Source of the DNA: Aplysia californica
Lineage: Eukaryota; Mollusca; Gastropoda; Aplysiida; Aplysiidae
Length of the DNA stretch: 64,000 bases
Reading direction: 5' to 3'
NCBI RefSeq assembly: GCF_000002075.1
Contig: NW_004797490.1
Coordinates: 1,054,595-1,118,594 of the forward strand
Shown here one piece after another: positions 55,935 through 64,000 of the stretch (the first letter of the stretch is position 1; the number at the start of each line of letters is the position of its first letter). The notes under the pieces are model-generated. The model saw only the letters and a program-made list of their open reading frames with translations. It did no database searches and was not told where the DNA came from. The translations under genes were made by a program, and so were the position numbers.

Positions 55935-56520
55935 ACGAGTCGTTTGTTGATTGATGGGTGCTGTGGTGTTGTTTGCTTCTTCTTTCCCTATCAAATGTCT
56001 ACCATCCTTATCTCTCCTGTGGGTGGTTGGCGGGTGCTCTGGTGTGGTTTGCTCCTTCTTTCCTATCAAACATCTATCGTCCTTATCTCCCCCTTCTTTT
56101 TTATGTTTGTTACTCTCTTGTAACGCCTCTAAACTTCTGGCGCTCATATGACCGTATGCAGTTGCGAGCGCCGTAAAACCTCTACTAAAACTAAACTTAT
56201 CTCTCCCCCTTCTTTTTCTTGTAATTTGTATGTAACTCTTCAGTATCACCTCGTGGGTGGTTGGTGGGTGCTCTGGTGTGGCTTGCTTCTTCTTTCCTAT
56301 CAAACATATATCGTCCTTATCTCCCCTTCTTCTTTTTTATGTTTGTTACTCTCTTGTAACACCTCTAATCTTCTGGCGCTCATATGACCTTATTCAGTTG
56401 CGAGCTCCGTAAAACCTCTACTAAAACTTAACTACAGTAATACCTCAAACTTGGGCACTTGTACTTGTAAGAAATTGTGTTGCAGTTAAAGTGCCATAAA
56501 ACTAGTACTAAAACTAAAGC
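55935..56520 (+). repeat. cluster of four SINE-1 copies in tandem
   Basis: A 5' fragment (55935-56018) is followed directly by a full copy (56020-56195, stem GGCGCTC/GAGCGCC). A second near-full copy follows (56252-56432, GGCGCTC/GAGCTCC), then a 3' fragment (about 56450-56520, GGCACTT/AAGTGCC). All are plus strand. They could be local duplications or repeated insertion. Confidence 0.8.
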
Positions 56521-57142
56521 CTGTTCTGTATGAATCACATTTTAAAAAATGGGCCAAGATTTGCTGATGGATAGGCATTTTGAAAATCAAAGGGTTTTTG
56601 TTTTTTTTTAGTTAATACCCCGTATTTATTCTTTACCTTTAATTTCTAAAGACATGTTGCTTCTAAACGTTTCCTTTTTTTATAAAGTATAAAGCTGCCT
56701 ATTGCCTAGGCGGGACAAAGAAGAAACCTTGTAATTTGTAACTTAGTCTTCACATACTTGAGTAACACTGCTAGGGCCTGGGCTAGAAATCAAGATATTT
56801 GGTGCCACAGATACGCCCTCAACATGTCTATTCAACACATGCAACTCCTCCCTCCCCCAATAGAATATTGACAATCTCATAATTTTTGCACCTTGGTTTA
56901 CCTCCCAGGTACTACACCTTTATCGTTCGAGCCCCAAAAAAATGAGTTTGTAAACAGCCTTGGTACACCTATAACAATGTACTGTACTTCTGAAGGTTTT
57001 GTGACCTGAAGTTGTGTAGTGTAAACAGCTTTGGTACAGAAATGATAAATGCATGGGACATGCACTTCCAAAGGGAAATGACCAACGTCTCCCCTCAAGC
57101 GCCTTGTGTGAGTGAGGTGAATAAATTGAACGCCGATGGCTA

Positions 57143-57496
57143 GAGGGCATGGCACGACTGGTAAGTCCTACTTCAGGCTCTCGGACTCGCAACCGTAAGG
57201 TCATGGGTTCGAATCCCGTCAAGGGTCCGACGTTGTGTCCTTGGGAAAGGCACTTTACACGAATTTTCCTCACTTCACCCAGGTGGGAATGGGTACCCGG
57301 CTACAGACAGCGAAAGATCTTGTCAGTTTGTTAGTGTTTGAGCGCTTAATCGGCTGCTCGCACTGTATGCTTCCCGGGAAGCTGAGAATGTTTCGGAGTG
57401 TTCTATGGTCTGCTGGGGTAATAATATAGTGTAAAGCGCATAGAGCCTGCTGCTGAGCGGGGATATGCGCTATACAAATGCTATATATTATTATTA
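57143..57496 (+). mobile_element. SINE-4, tRNA-headed with conserved core and ATT tail
   Basis: Head has TGGCACGACTGGTAAGTCC and GGTTCGAATCCC. The core has GTGTCCTTGGGAAAGGCACT and TCACTTCACCCAGGTGGGAA. The 3' part ends GCGCTATACAAATGCTATAT and (ATT)n. This layout fits the widespread core-bearing SINEs of invertebrates (Meta-type by memory). The antisense frame TGFEPMTLRLRVRE is a familiar artefact of such SINEs. Confidence 0.8.
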
Positions 57497-57574
57497 TTAT
57501 TACTTCTTAACTTTCTCTCTCTAATGTTTATGTCTGTCTGTCTTACTTTTTCCCAACACCAAATGACCGTGTTG

Positions 57575-57722
57575 CCGGGCGGTCTGGTGTTGTCTTCTTC
57601 TTCTTTCCTTTCAAACATATATCATCCTTATAATCTCTCCTCCTTCTTTTTTAATGTTTGTTACTCTCTTGTAACACCTCTAATCTTCGGCACTTACATG
57701 ACCTAATCGTGTTGCAAGTGCA
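57575..57722 (+). repeat. SINE-1 copy
   Basis: Stem arms GGCACTT and AAGTGCA, lacking the last bases. Confidence 0.8.
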
Positions 57723-58157
57723 AACCAAATGACCATTATTTGTCAATGTGCTTCTCTGTATTCAAAGAAACAGACAAACAAACTGAACCACCTCAACTCC
57801 CCAACCGGGTCTGAACCATCACCGTTTACACTTAAAATGCTGAAGCTGAAGAATACTTGCTCATCTGTCATCATTTTCATAATTTCAAAACACTTCAACG
57901 GCGTCTATGGTGTAATAGTTATGCATTTTGCTATCTCACGCAAGAGACCCGAGTTCGATTACTGAATGGGGAGACTTTTTATTGAGTAGGCCTATATTCG
58001 TCTTTTTGTTGAGATCAGCCTCGGTTGGCCCTGATATGGGGGGGGGGGGGGGGTTCAATAAGCCTTTGGTCTGGGTATGAACGAATCATGCTAGAGTAAT
58101 GAAATTTCAATGAAACCATGCTCAAAAACGTTTGTTTTTCATTGCTGAAGCTGTGCC

Positions 58158-59400
58158 ATGGAGCCAGTTGGATATCTCTCAGTTATCAAGTTTTTACTCT
58201 TGCAAGGAAAATCCCATGCGGACATTTTTCAGGAAATGGTTCAGGTTTATGGTTATAAATGTCCTCGTTATAATACTGTGACATATTGGGTAAGAAAATT
58301 CAAATCTAGATTCATGTTGGTGATGGATGAAGATCGTGAAGGGCGCCTATCCTTTGTGGTAACTGAAGAGAATATATCCATAGTGAAAAAACTGGTTCTA
58401 CAAGACTGACGTATACACTATAACTGTTAATAATAGTGTTAAACAGCTCACAATTGAAACAATAATCAGTGTAGGGTTAATTGAAAAGATTCTCCATGAC
58501 CTTCTTAACATCAACATGCATAAGTTGTTTGTGCGGTTGGTACCCTGACTTTTGACAAAAGTGAGCAAAAGAAGCAGAGGGCCGAGTCCTGCGAAACTCT
58601 CCTTCAAATTGAGTTCAATGACACAAATTTCTTAAAAAACATGGTGACTATGGGATGAAACAGGGATTTATCATTCTGATCCAGAACAAAAAATGTCCTC
58701 CATGCAAAGGAAAACCCCTTCTTCTCCCTCACCAAAGAAGGCAAAGGTAACACCGTCAAGTGAAAGGTCATACCGTCCTGTTTCTGGAATTGTGAAGGTA
58801 TCAGTATTATCATGACTGACTACCTGGAAAATGGAAAAACATTCACAGGAAACTACTACTGGGGTTTGCTGATACAATTGGTCGATTGGTCGCTTTTAAG
58901 GACAAGCGGGCTAACCCATATTTTCGGGGTTTTCCAGAAATCTTGACCAACACCAAAAGTGGGCATTTCCCTACCTATAGGAGAACTGTGGTTTCACTGG
59001 TGAGTATATTTTGGTTATACAGAAAACTCTCCTTGTATTTTCAGAATCCAAAAACTTTAACTTTTATTTTCTTAAAACAACATTTCTCGGGAAAGCCCGT
59101 TGTGCTTAAAAGCGACCAATTGCAATCCGAATTGGTGAGAAAAAAGCGTGGAAAACTTCGTAATGGGATCCTCCTACTGCATGACAACACCCCTGCGTAC
59201 AAGGCACAACAAGCAGTCCAGACAGCAGAGTAGTGCGGCTTTGAAATCCTGCCACACCCAGCTTATTCACCAGACCTAGCCCCCTCAGACTTTTTTTCTG
59301 TTTCCAAATCTTAAAAAATCACTCTAAGGACGTCGTTTCCATGACAACGAGGGCGCAATTTAAGCTGTGGAAGACTGGTTAGGGACCCATTCTGGGTCAT
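58158..59400 (+). pseudogene. mariner transposase pseudogene
   Basis: Helix-turn-helix part: YLSVIKFLLLQGKSHADIFQ, EMVQVYGYKCPRYNTVTYWV, EDREGRLSFVVTEENISIVK. The first catalytic Asp lies in a DETGIYHSDPEQKMSS reading (58653 on), then SPKKAKVTPS and LTTWKMEK. After the nested MITE come LVRKKRGKLRNGILLLHDNT (second Asp), ILPHPAYSPDLAPSDFF and LK. The third Asp fits the mariner D,D34D pattern. Several stops and frame changes are present. Confidence 0.8.
58879..59125. mobile_element. 0.25-kb MITE nested in the mariner transposase
   Basis: Arms are GGTCGCTTTTAAGGACAAGC and the complement of CGTTGTGCTTAAAAGCGACC. CAATTG stands at both junctions, while the mariner frame (IQL-QSELVRKK) needs it once, so CAATTG is the likely target duplication. 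No coding sequence. Confidence 0.7.
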
Positions 59401-59485
59401 TGTTTTCTCAAGGACTTTTGAAGGTCAAATAGAGGTGGCAAAAATGTGTTACTCTTCATGGTGGTTATGAGGAGAAATAAAAGTA

Positions 59486-60774
59486 TACTCTTCAAAAAAA
59501 GAAGCCTGACACCCACTTTTAAAACTGAATTTTAAAAATAAAACGAACCTAATAAATAGAACAAAATAAGGCAAAGTTCTGGTAGATAACTATACACACG
59601 TGCAAAACTTTAATCCCGGTAAACAAACCGAATGTCCTGCACAAGCTTGTAAACAGAATGGCGTACATGAAAAGTCAGTACCTGGTATTGCGTTGATCAC
59701 TGCTCGGCATCCGAATTGTGACTACCGTGACAGGAACTACGACTAACAGATGCAATTAAGTTTGCAATATCATGTGGCGGGATAGTTTGCCGCTCATGCT
59801 GGAGTGTCACAAGGAGCTCTGGAAGTGTCTGAGGTGGCGGATTCATCTGCCACACACGTCGATCCGACTCGTCCCAGAAGTTTGATTGGAGACAAATCCG
59901 GCCATGGTAGAGTCGGAAGGTTTTTGGCATGCAGGAAGTCTTCACATACCCGTGCAACATGCGGACGAGCGTTGTCCTGCTGCAAAATGCCAGCATTCGC
60001 GTTCAGGTATGCAACAATATGAGGCTGCAGGATCTCATCTCTGTACCTGTCACATGTCACTCTGTGCCGGCACCACTGGAGACGTTCTGCCACGTGGTGA
60101 GCGGTCAACACGTTACGTCGATAATCAAGCAAAGAGTCCTGCCTCCCTGAGACGACTGCGGAATGTCTTGTCAGAAATTCTCCCATGTCCAGGGATTTGA
60201 GCAACAGTAGACATTGCTATTGTGGTTTGATTTCGAAGGTGGCGCACACGGATATCGATCCTGGGCCGCAGTAGTGACCCTGTGTCGACCTGACCTAAGC
60301 CTGTCATTACCACTTTGGGTGTTGTTGTATCGTGTCCATAACGCAGCAATGATCTGTCTAGACACGCCAGAATACCTTGCCACGGCTTGCTGAGTCATCC
60401 CTATTTCCAATCGTCCGATTGCATTATTGCGTTCAGCATCAGTCAGCCTTGGCATTTTTCAGTTGTCTACTGTTGTGTTACATGGACTGTGTGAACCGTG
60501 GTTGTTGTGGCTTTTTGTACGCCAGTGGGAGATGTTACAGAATACTGAATTGATTGCAGTCCACCACTGAGCACGAGAAAGTGGTCAAGGCCGCCATTAT
60601 GGATTCAGTAAAAACTCTTCTATGCGGGCGTTTTGATGTGCACTGCACGTGACTATTGGTGTTTGGGCGACAACACTTGATCCTTTATAAAACTCTGTCC
60701 CTAATATTTACAATTTTGTTTCCTAATCTAATATTCAAAATTTATCAAGTGTCAAGTTTCTTTTTTGAAGAGTA
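59486..60774 (-). mobile_element. Tc1-type element nested in the mariner
   Basis: Inverted repeats TACTCTTCAAAAAAAGAAG (59486) and its near complement ending GAAGAGTA (60774), with TA on each side. The transposase is on the minus strand. The element is younger than the mariner it interrupts. Confidence 0.8.
59797..60455 (-). pseudogene. Tc1 transposase pseudogene with central deletion
   Basis: It opens MPRLTDAERNNAIGRLEIGM, then AVARYSGVSRQIIAALWTRY, a paired-like HTH with a GRP-like basic stretch. After a frame change come DRYIRVRHLRNQTTIAMSTV, ISDKTFRSRLREAGLFA and RRNVLTAHHVAERLQWCRHR. The text then jumps to TCDRYRDEILQPHIVAYLNA, NAGILQQDNARPHVARVCED and LPTLPWPDLSPI. The normal DESRF segment with the first catalytic Asp, and the following strands, are missing between RHR and CDR, so the copy cannot be active. 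Confidence 0.8.
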
Positions 60775-60959
60775 TATGTGTGCCAAGATACAAAGCTCTA
60801 TCTTGATTCCTTCATATTTAGTATTTAGACCAAAGATTTCTTGAACCCCCCTCGTAGTCTCGTAATACAAGGTCAAAGCCCACTTCCTACACGAGTTGTG
60901 TTGATGGGGGCATTAAAACACTAACATTTAATTTAATTTGAGGCATTTTGGTGAAATCA

Positions 60960-61160
60960 GTTGCTTTTACTTCTGAAACCAGGCAACTGAGATCCCACCT
61001 CCTTCAGTCACAAATATCTCGACTTCTATTAAAGATAGATGGATCAAGAGAAAGACAATAAATGAGCAAACTGTGATATAATACTGGTACCAATTTGAAT
61101 AAATCCCCATGCCCAGATATTGATAAGTGCCTGATTCCACCGTGTCATGACACATAAACC
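60960..61160 (-). repeat. partial reverse copy of the intron-5 MITE
   Basis: The complement aligns with 39494-39690: GGAATCAGGC, then GAAGGAGGTGGG and TGGTTTCAGA. It is truncated at one end. Confidence 0.5.
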
Positions 61161-61207
61161 TCCCCCCCCCCCCGAACCCCCCCCCCCCCCCAAAAAAAAA
61201 AACAACA
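61160..61207. repeat. C/A homopolymer runs
   Basis: Two long C runs separated by GAA, then an A run. Confidence 0.85.
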
Positions 61208-61698
61208 ACTTGCACTACTTCATGTCTAGATCTATCTTGGTTTTTTATAATGTTGGAATATTCAGTTCAAGACCTTTGCCATACACTTTTTAAAAAAATT
61301 CATAAACGATACAAGAAGACATATATAAGAGAGAGAGATATCATCACTGCAGTTTGCTATGCGCGTAGGGAACAAAATTTGAAAACTCCAGTCGGCAGTC
61401 ATTTGACCTTGGCAAAATCTTAAAAACCAGCTCTCAAATTTTACTTGGCATCAATAATTATTCATGACAACTTAAATAAATTGTAAAAAATCAAGAGTCT
61501 AAAACGTGCACAAGACTAATAAAAAAAGTTTTTTTTCACAATTTCTCGAAAGTATCTGAATGCTCCATACACAGATTGCGAAATGCACTGACCATAAGTC
61601 TCCCAACCACTTCTTGACGTTTATATCTCTGTTGCCGGGACAAGCTAACCTGTATGGAGTAGATCTACTTGTACGGAATTGAAAGTTGTACGGGAGAT

Positions 61699-62513
61699 TA
61701 CAGTGGAATCCTGTAATAACGAGAGGGAGGGGACCGGTGCGAAATGTCCGTTATAGCAGGATTTTCGTTGTAAGGGATCCAGTAATAAATTCGAGGGAAA
61801 TAGTAAAGTAGTAAAGTAGGCCTAATCTATGAGTTTGGTGTTCTGCTTATTCCTTTTTGTATTTCCCCTGATGATGATTTTGTTCAACACGATCTCTGGG
61901 TCAAACTTGATCAAAAATCGAATCAGGTTTCTTTCTCTAGCACTAGCAATGTTGACAGCTCTGCGTTGGCGATCAGAAAGAAGGGGCTCTGGCTCTAGGC
62001 TAACTCGCCCACTGTGTTGTCCCCCGCCCCACCCCACCCTGTGGTGCGTTGCGTCTGCTTGCGCACGTGACACATTCACTCCACCTATTAGAGCATTGTG
62101 ACCTCTCCATCCCGCACCAGAGAAGTGAGAGGCATTCTAGTGGTAGGCCTAGGTAATCTAGACTAGGTTGGCCTATCCGATGCGTTCTGCTCGTCTGCCC
62201 ATGCCACACCCTCCCCACTCATTCGCCCCGGCCTTCATTGTTGGTTCGCGTGGGCTCTCCCATTCTTTTTTTTCGCTGGATCACCAACAACTTTCTCAAC
62301 TGGCGAGGTTTTATATGTTTAATTGGTCTGTGCGCTGTGCACAGCAGCAGCAATATCCCGTTATAACCGACCCGCGTGACTCTCTGATTGCGCAATAGCA
62401 GTATTTTATTCACAAAGATAAAGAAGGGAAAAAACGAGGTTTTAGAATAGTGTCTTTATAACAGACTTTTCATTATTTCAGGACTCGTTATAAGTGGACT
62501 CCACTCCACTGTA
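61699..62513. mobile_element. Tigger-like MITE, copy 3
   Basis: CAGTGGAATCCTGTAATAAC at 61701 to the complement end CCACTG at 62511, TA on each side. It aligns with copies 1 and 2. A short CCACT duplication lies at the right end. Confidence 0.85.
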
Positions 62514-62677
62514 ATTAATAAACTGACAAAAAGACACATGTACATACAAAACTGACACGTTCTTGTTACTCAAAGTTACTGTGAACTTTTTGAAATTATT
62601 CAGGTCAGCTGAAAGAAGACCCTTGCTTGGTCACACGCAATGACTGCGATTCTTATGGGTGTTTTCAATTCAAGTAT

Positions 62678-63490
62678 CAGTAGTCTCCGCCTAAACGCAC
62701 GCCATACAAAAGCACGCTCCGCTCAAACGCACGCTTTCGTCATCTGACGGGTTTTTTTACTATATAATTCAGACGTACAAACGCACGGTCACTCCCTATA
62801 AACGCACGCTCCGATCGGCGAAACACGCCGACAAGTTAAGCTTGGCAAGGGGTAATTTTCACTCCAACCTGCACAGTCTGCATAAGACAAGCCTAGAATT
62901 TACTAGAAAACCGGATATTTGGTGAGAGTGCCCCTCACGCTGTACAAAGAGAGTGATGGACAGCGTTTACACACCCTACTACTTTCCACTGACGCATAGG
63001 TCTCGCGGTCTAGGGCTGGTCGGATAAATGTTAATGTTGGGGCGTAAATGCTGTCATAAAACACTAGACAGGCATCTATAGGATTAAAGATTGGGGGGAC
63101 TAAAATGTTTTTTTATTGGTCACTGGAAATGTATCTTTGAGAGAAGGTTTCTGCCTGGTGTTTGAGTTTGAGTGACTGCGTGTAATGTTTAGTTAGATCT
63201 AGGCCTGATGCGCGACATGCATAAATGCCGTAAAACACTAGACAGGCCTCTATAGGATTAAAGATTAGCCAAATAAGCCTAATAAGCTGCGCTCGAAGAC
63301 CTTATAACGTACAGTAGTGTCCGCCTAAACGCACGCCATACAAAAGCACGCTCCGCTCAAACGCACGCTTTCATCATCTGACGGGGTTTTTACTATATAA
63401 TTTAGACTTACAAACGCACGGTCACTCTCTCTAAACGCACGCTCCGTCAGCGAAACACGCCGACATGTTAAGTTTGACAAGGGGAATGAT
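62678..63490 (+). repeat. direct repeat pair with AAACGCACG iterations
   Basis: About 175 bases at 62678-62856 recur at 63312-63490. Each opens CAGTAGT-TCCGCCTAAACG and carries four AAACGCACG-like units. Between them a 48-base segment (ACACTAGACAGGC, TATAGGATTAAAGATT) also occurs twice (63045-63093, 63221-63266). The opening resembles Tigger-type ends. Confidence 0.7.
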
Positions 63491-63828
63491 AAATAAGTAT
63501 TAGATCTATTTTATTTGTACGTGTTATGTGTGATGATCCAGGTGTAGTTATCGATTGTTTAGACCAGGATAGAATTCGTTGTGGGAGAAAAAGGTTCACA
63601 GATTAAGGTTAAAGACTCATTGTCTAGGGTCGTGCTTTTTCGTTGGGTTCGAGGCTGCTTGTTTTATGGTTCGAACAGTATTGGTACAAAGTGATTTATT
63701 GATTTCAATGAAGGAAAGAATGGGATTACTTTCGCTTTCCACGAGTCCTCACTCAGTGAAGAAAGTTGTAAAAGTAAAAAGTTAACAAGACCAAAAACAC
63801 CCAAACAACTGGGGGTAATTAAAATTTG

Positions 63829-63990
63829 TTTTAGTAAGAGTTTTATGGCACCGCAACACAATAAGGTCATATTGGTGCCAAAGATTTGATTAGAAGCATT
63901 ACAAGAGAGTAGCAAACACAACAAAAAAAGGATGACAGATGTTTATTAAGAAAGAAGGAGCAAACCACACCAGAACATCCGCCAACTATC
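63829..63990 (-). repeat. SINE-1 copy with a third stem type
   Basis: Minus strand. Stem arms GGCACC and GGTGCC pair perfectly although both differ from the other copies. Confidence 0.8.
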
Positions 63991-64000
63991 CACTCAATTG

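Larger units (their letters stand above)
58037..60854 (+). mobile_element. mariner element, degenerate, carrying two nested insertions
   Basis: Ends match in inverted orientation: a G run, then GGTTCAATAAGCCTTTGGTC at the left, and GACCAAAGATTTCTTGAACC at the right. TA flanks both (58035-58036, 60855-60856). The transposase remnant is on the plus strand. Insertions are a MITE (about 58879-59125) and a Tc1 element (59486-60774). Without them the element is about 1.3 kb, normal for mariner. Confidence 0.8.
57900..60935 (+). mobile_element. SINE-3 copy split by a mariner
   Basis: The head (57900-58036) has box A-like TATGGTGTAATAGTTATGC, B box GAGTTCGATTAC and a body ending GGCCCTGATA. The tail resumes after 60856 with AAAGCCCACTTCC and GTGTTGATGGGGGCATTAAA. 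The uninterrupted copy at 19625-19855 has GGCCCTGACA followed by GCCCACCTCC, which confirms the two halves belong together. Confidence 0.7.

Noticed and set aside
56920-57273. 117-codon minus frame with TGFEPMTLRLRVRE
   Set aside because: Antisense of SINE-4. This peptide is a known artefact of tRNA-headed SINEs.
62678-63490. LTR pair of a retroelement
   Set aside because: The interior is only about 450 bases, no TG...CA ends, primer site or coding sequence is seen, and other repeats interleave.

Overview
This is a repeat-rich animal nuclear window. The organism is inferred, not proven: a lophotrochozoan, most likely a mollusc. The reasons are long introns, single conserved vertebrate-like genes, many tRNA-headed SINEs, and very frequent TAGGCCTA and CTAGATCTAG palindromes. 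There is no operon structure and no prokaryotic or organellar signal.

Two complete host genes lie head to head. Tafazzin (cardiolipin transacylase, minus strand) has eight coding exons from 27550 down to 16505, joined in frame by GT-AG junctions into 268 codons. COPB2 (beta'-COP of the COPI coat, plus strand) has twenty exons from the ATG at 33872 to the stop at 53927, giving 964 codons. About 6.3 kb separates the two start codons. That interval and COPB2 intron 1 hold four small arrays of a near-palindromic motif, ATTCTCACCC-N-GGGTGAGAAT, which no annotated feature explains.

Region by region. 1-8.7 kb: a Tigger/pogo fossil carrying a nested MITE, then a Tigger-like MITE split by a 3.9-kb DNA transposon that looks Academ-like (3-bp target duplication, an XPG-like acidic motif, a Cys-rich tail). 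9.8-16.2 kb: a TTAA MITE, then a 5.5-kb P-element (THAP/P superfamily) fossil with terminal inverted repeats and a 7-bp target duplication; a SINE, a LINE tail and a TTAA MITE lie within it. 16.5-27.6 kb: tafazzin, with LINE, SINE and MITE insertions in its introns. 28-33.7 kb: intergenic or 5' region with SINEs, a 216-bp MITE and palindrome arrays. 33.8-55.5 kb: COPB2, with two TTAA elements, a Tigger-like MITE and many SINE copies in introns. 55.6-64 kb: a dense transposon graveyard. Its centre is a four-level nest: a SINE split by a mariner, which is itself split by a 0.25-kb MITE and a 1.3-kb Tc1 element. Short direct repeats follow near the end.

The main repeat (called SINE-1 here, about 180 bp, more than fifteen copies) ends in a stem-loop whose two arms covary between copies. 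All ten copies found inside the two host genes, counting the presumed first intron of tafazzin, lie in the sense orientation of the host gene. No retroviral, LTR or Polinton element was recognised.
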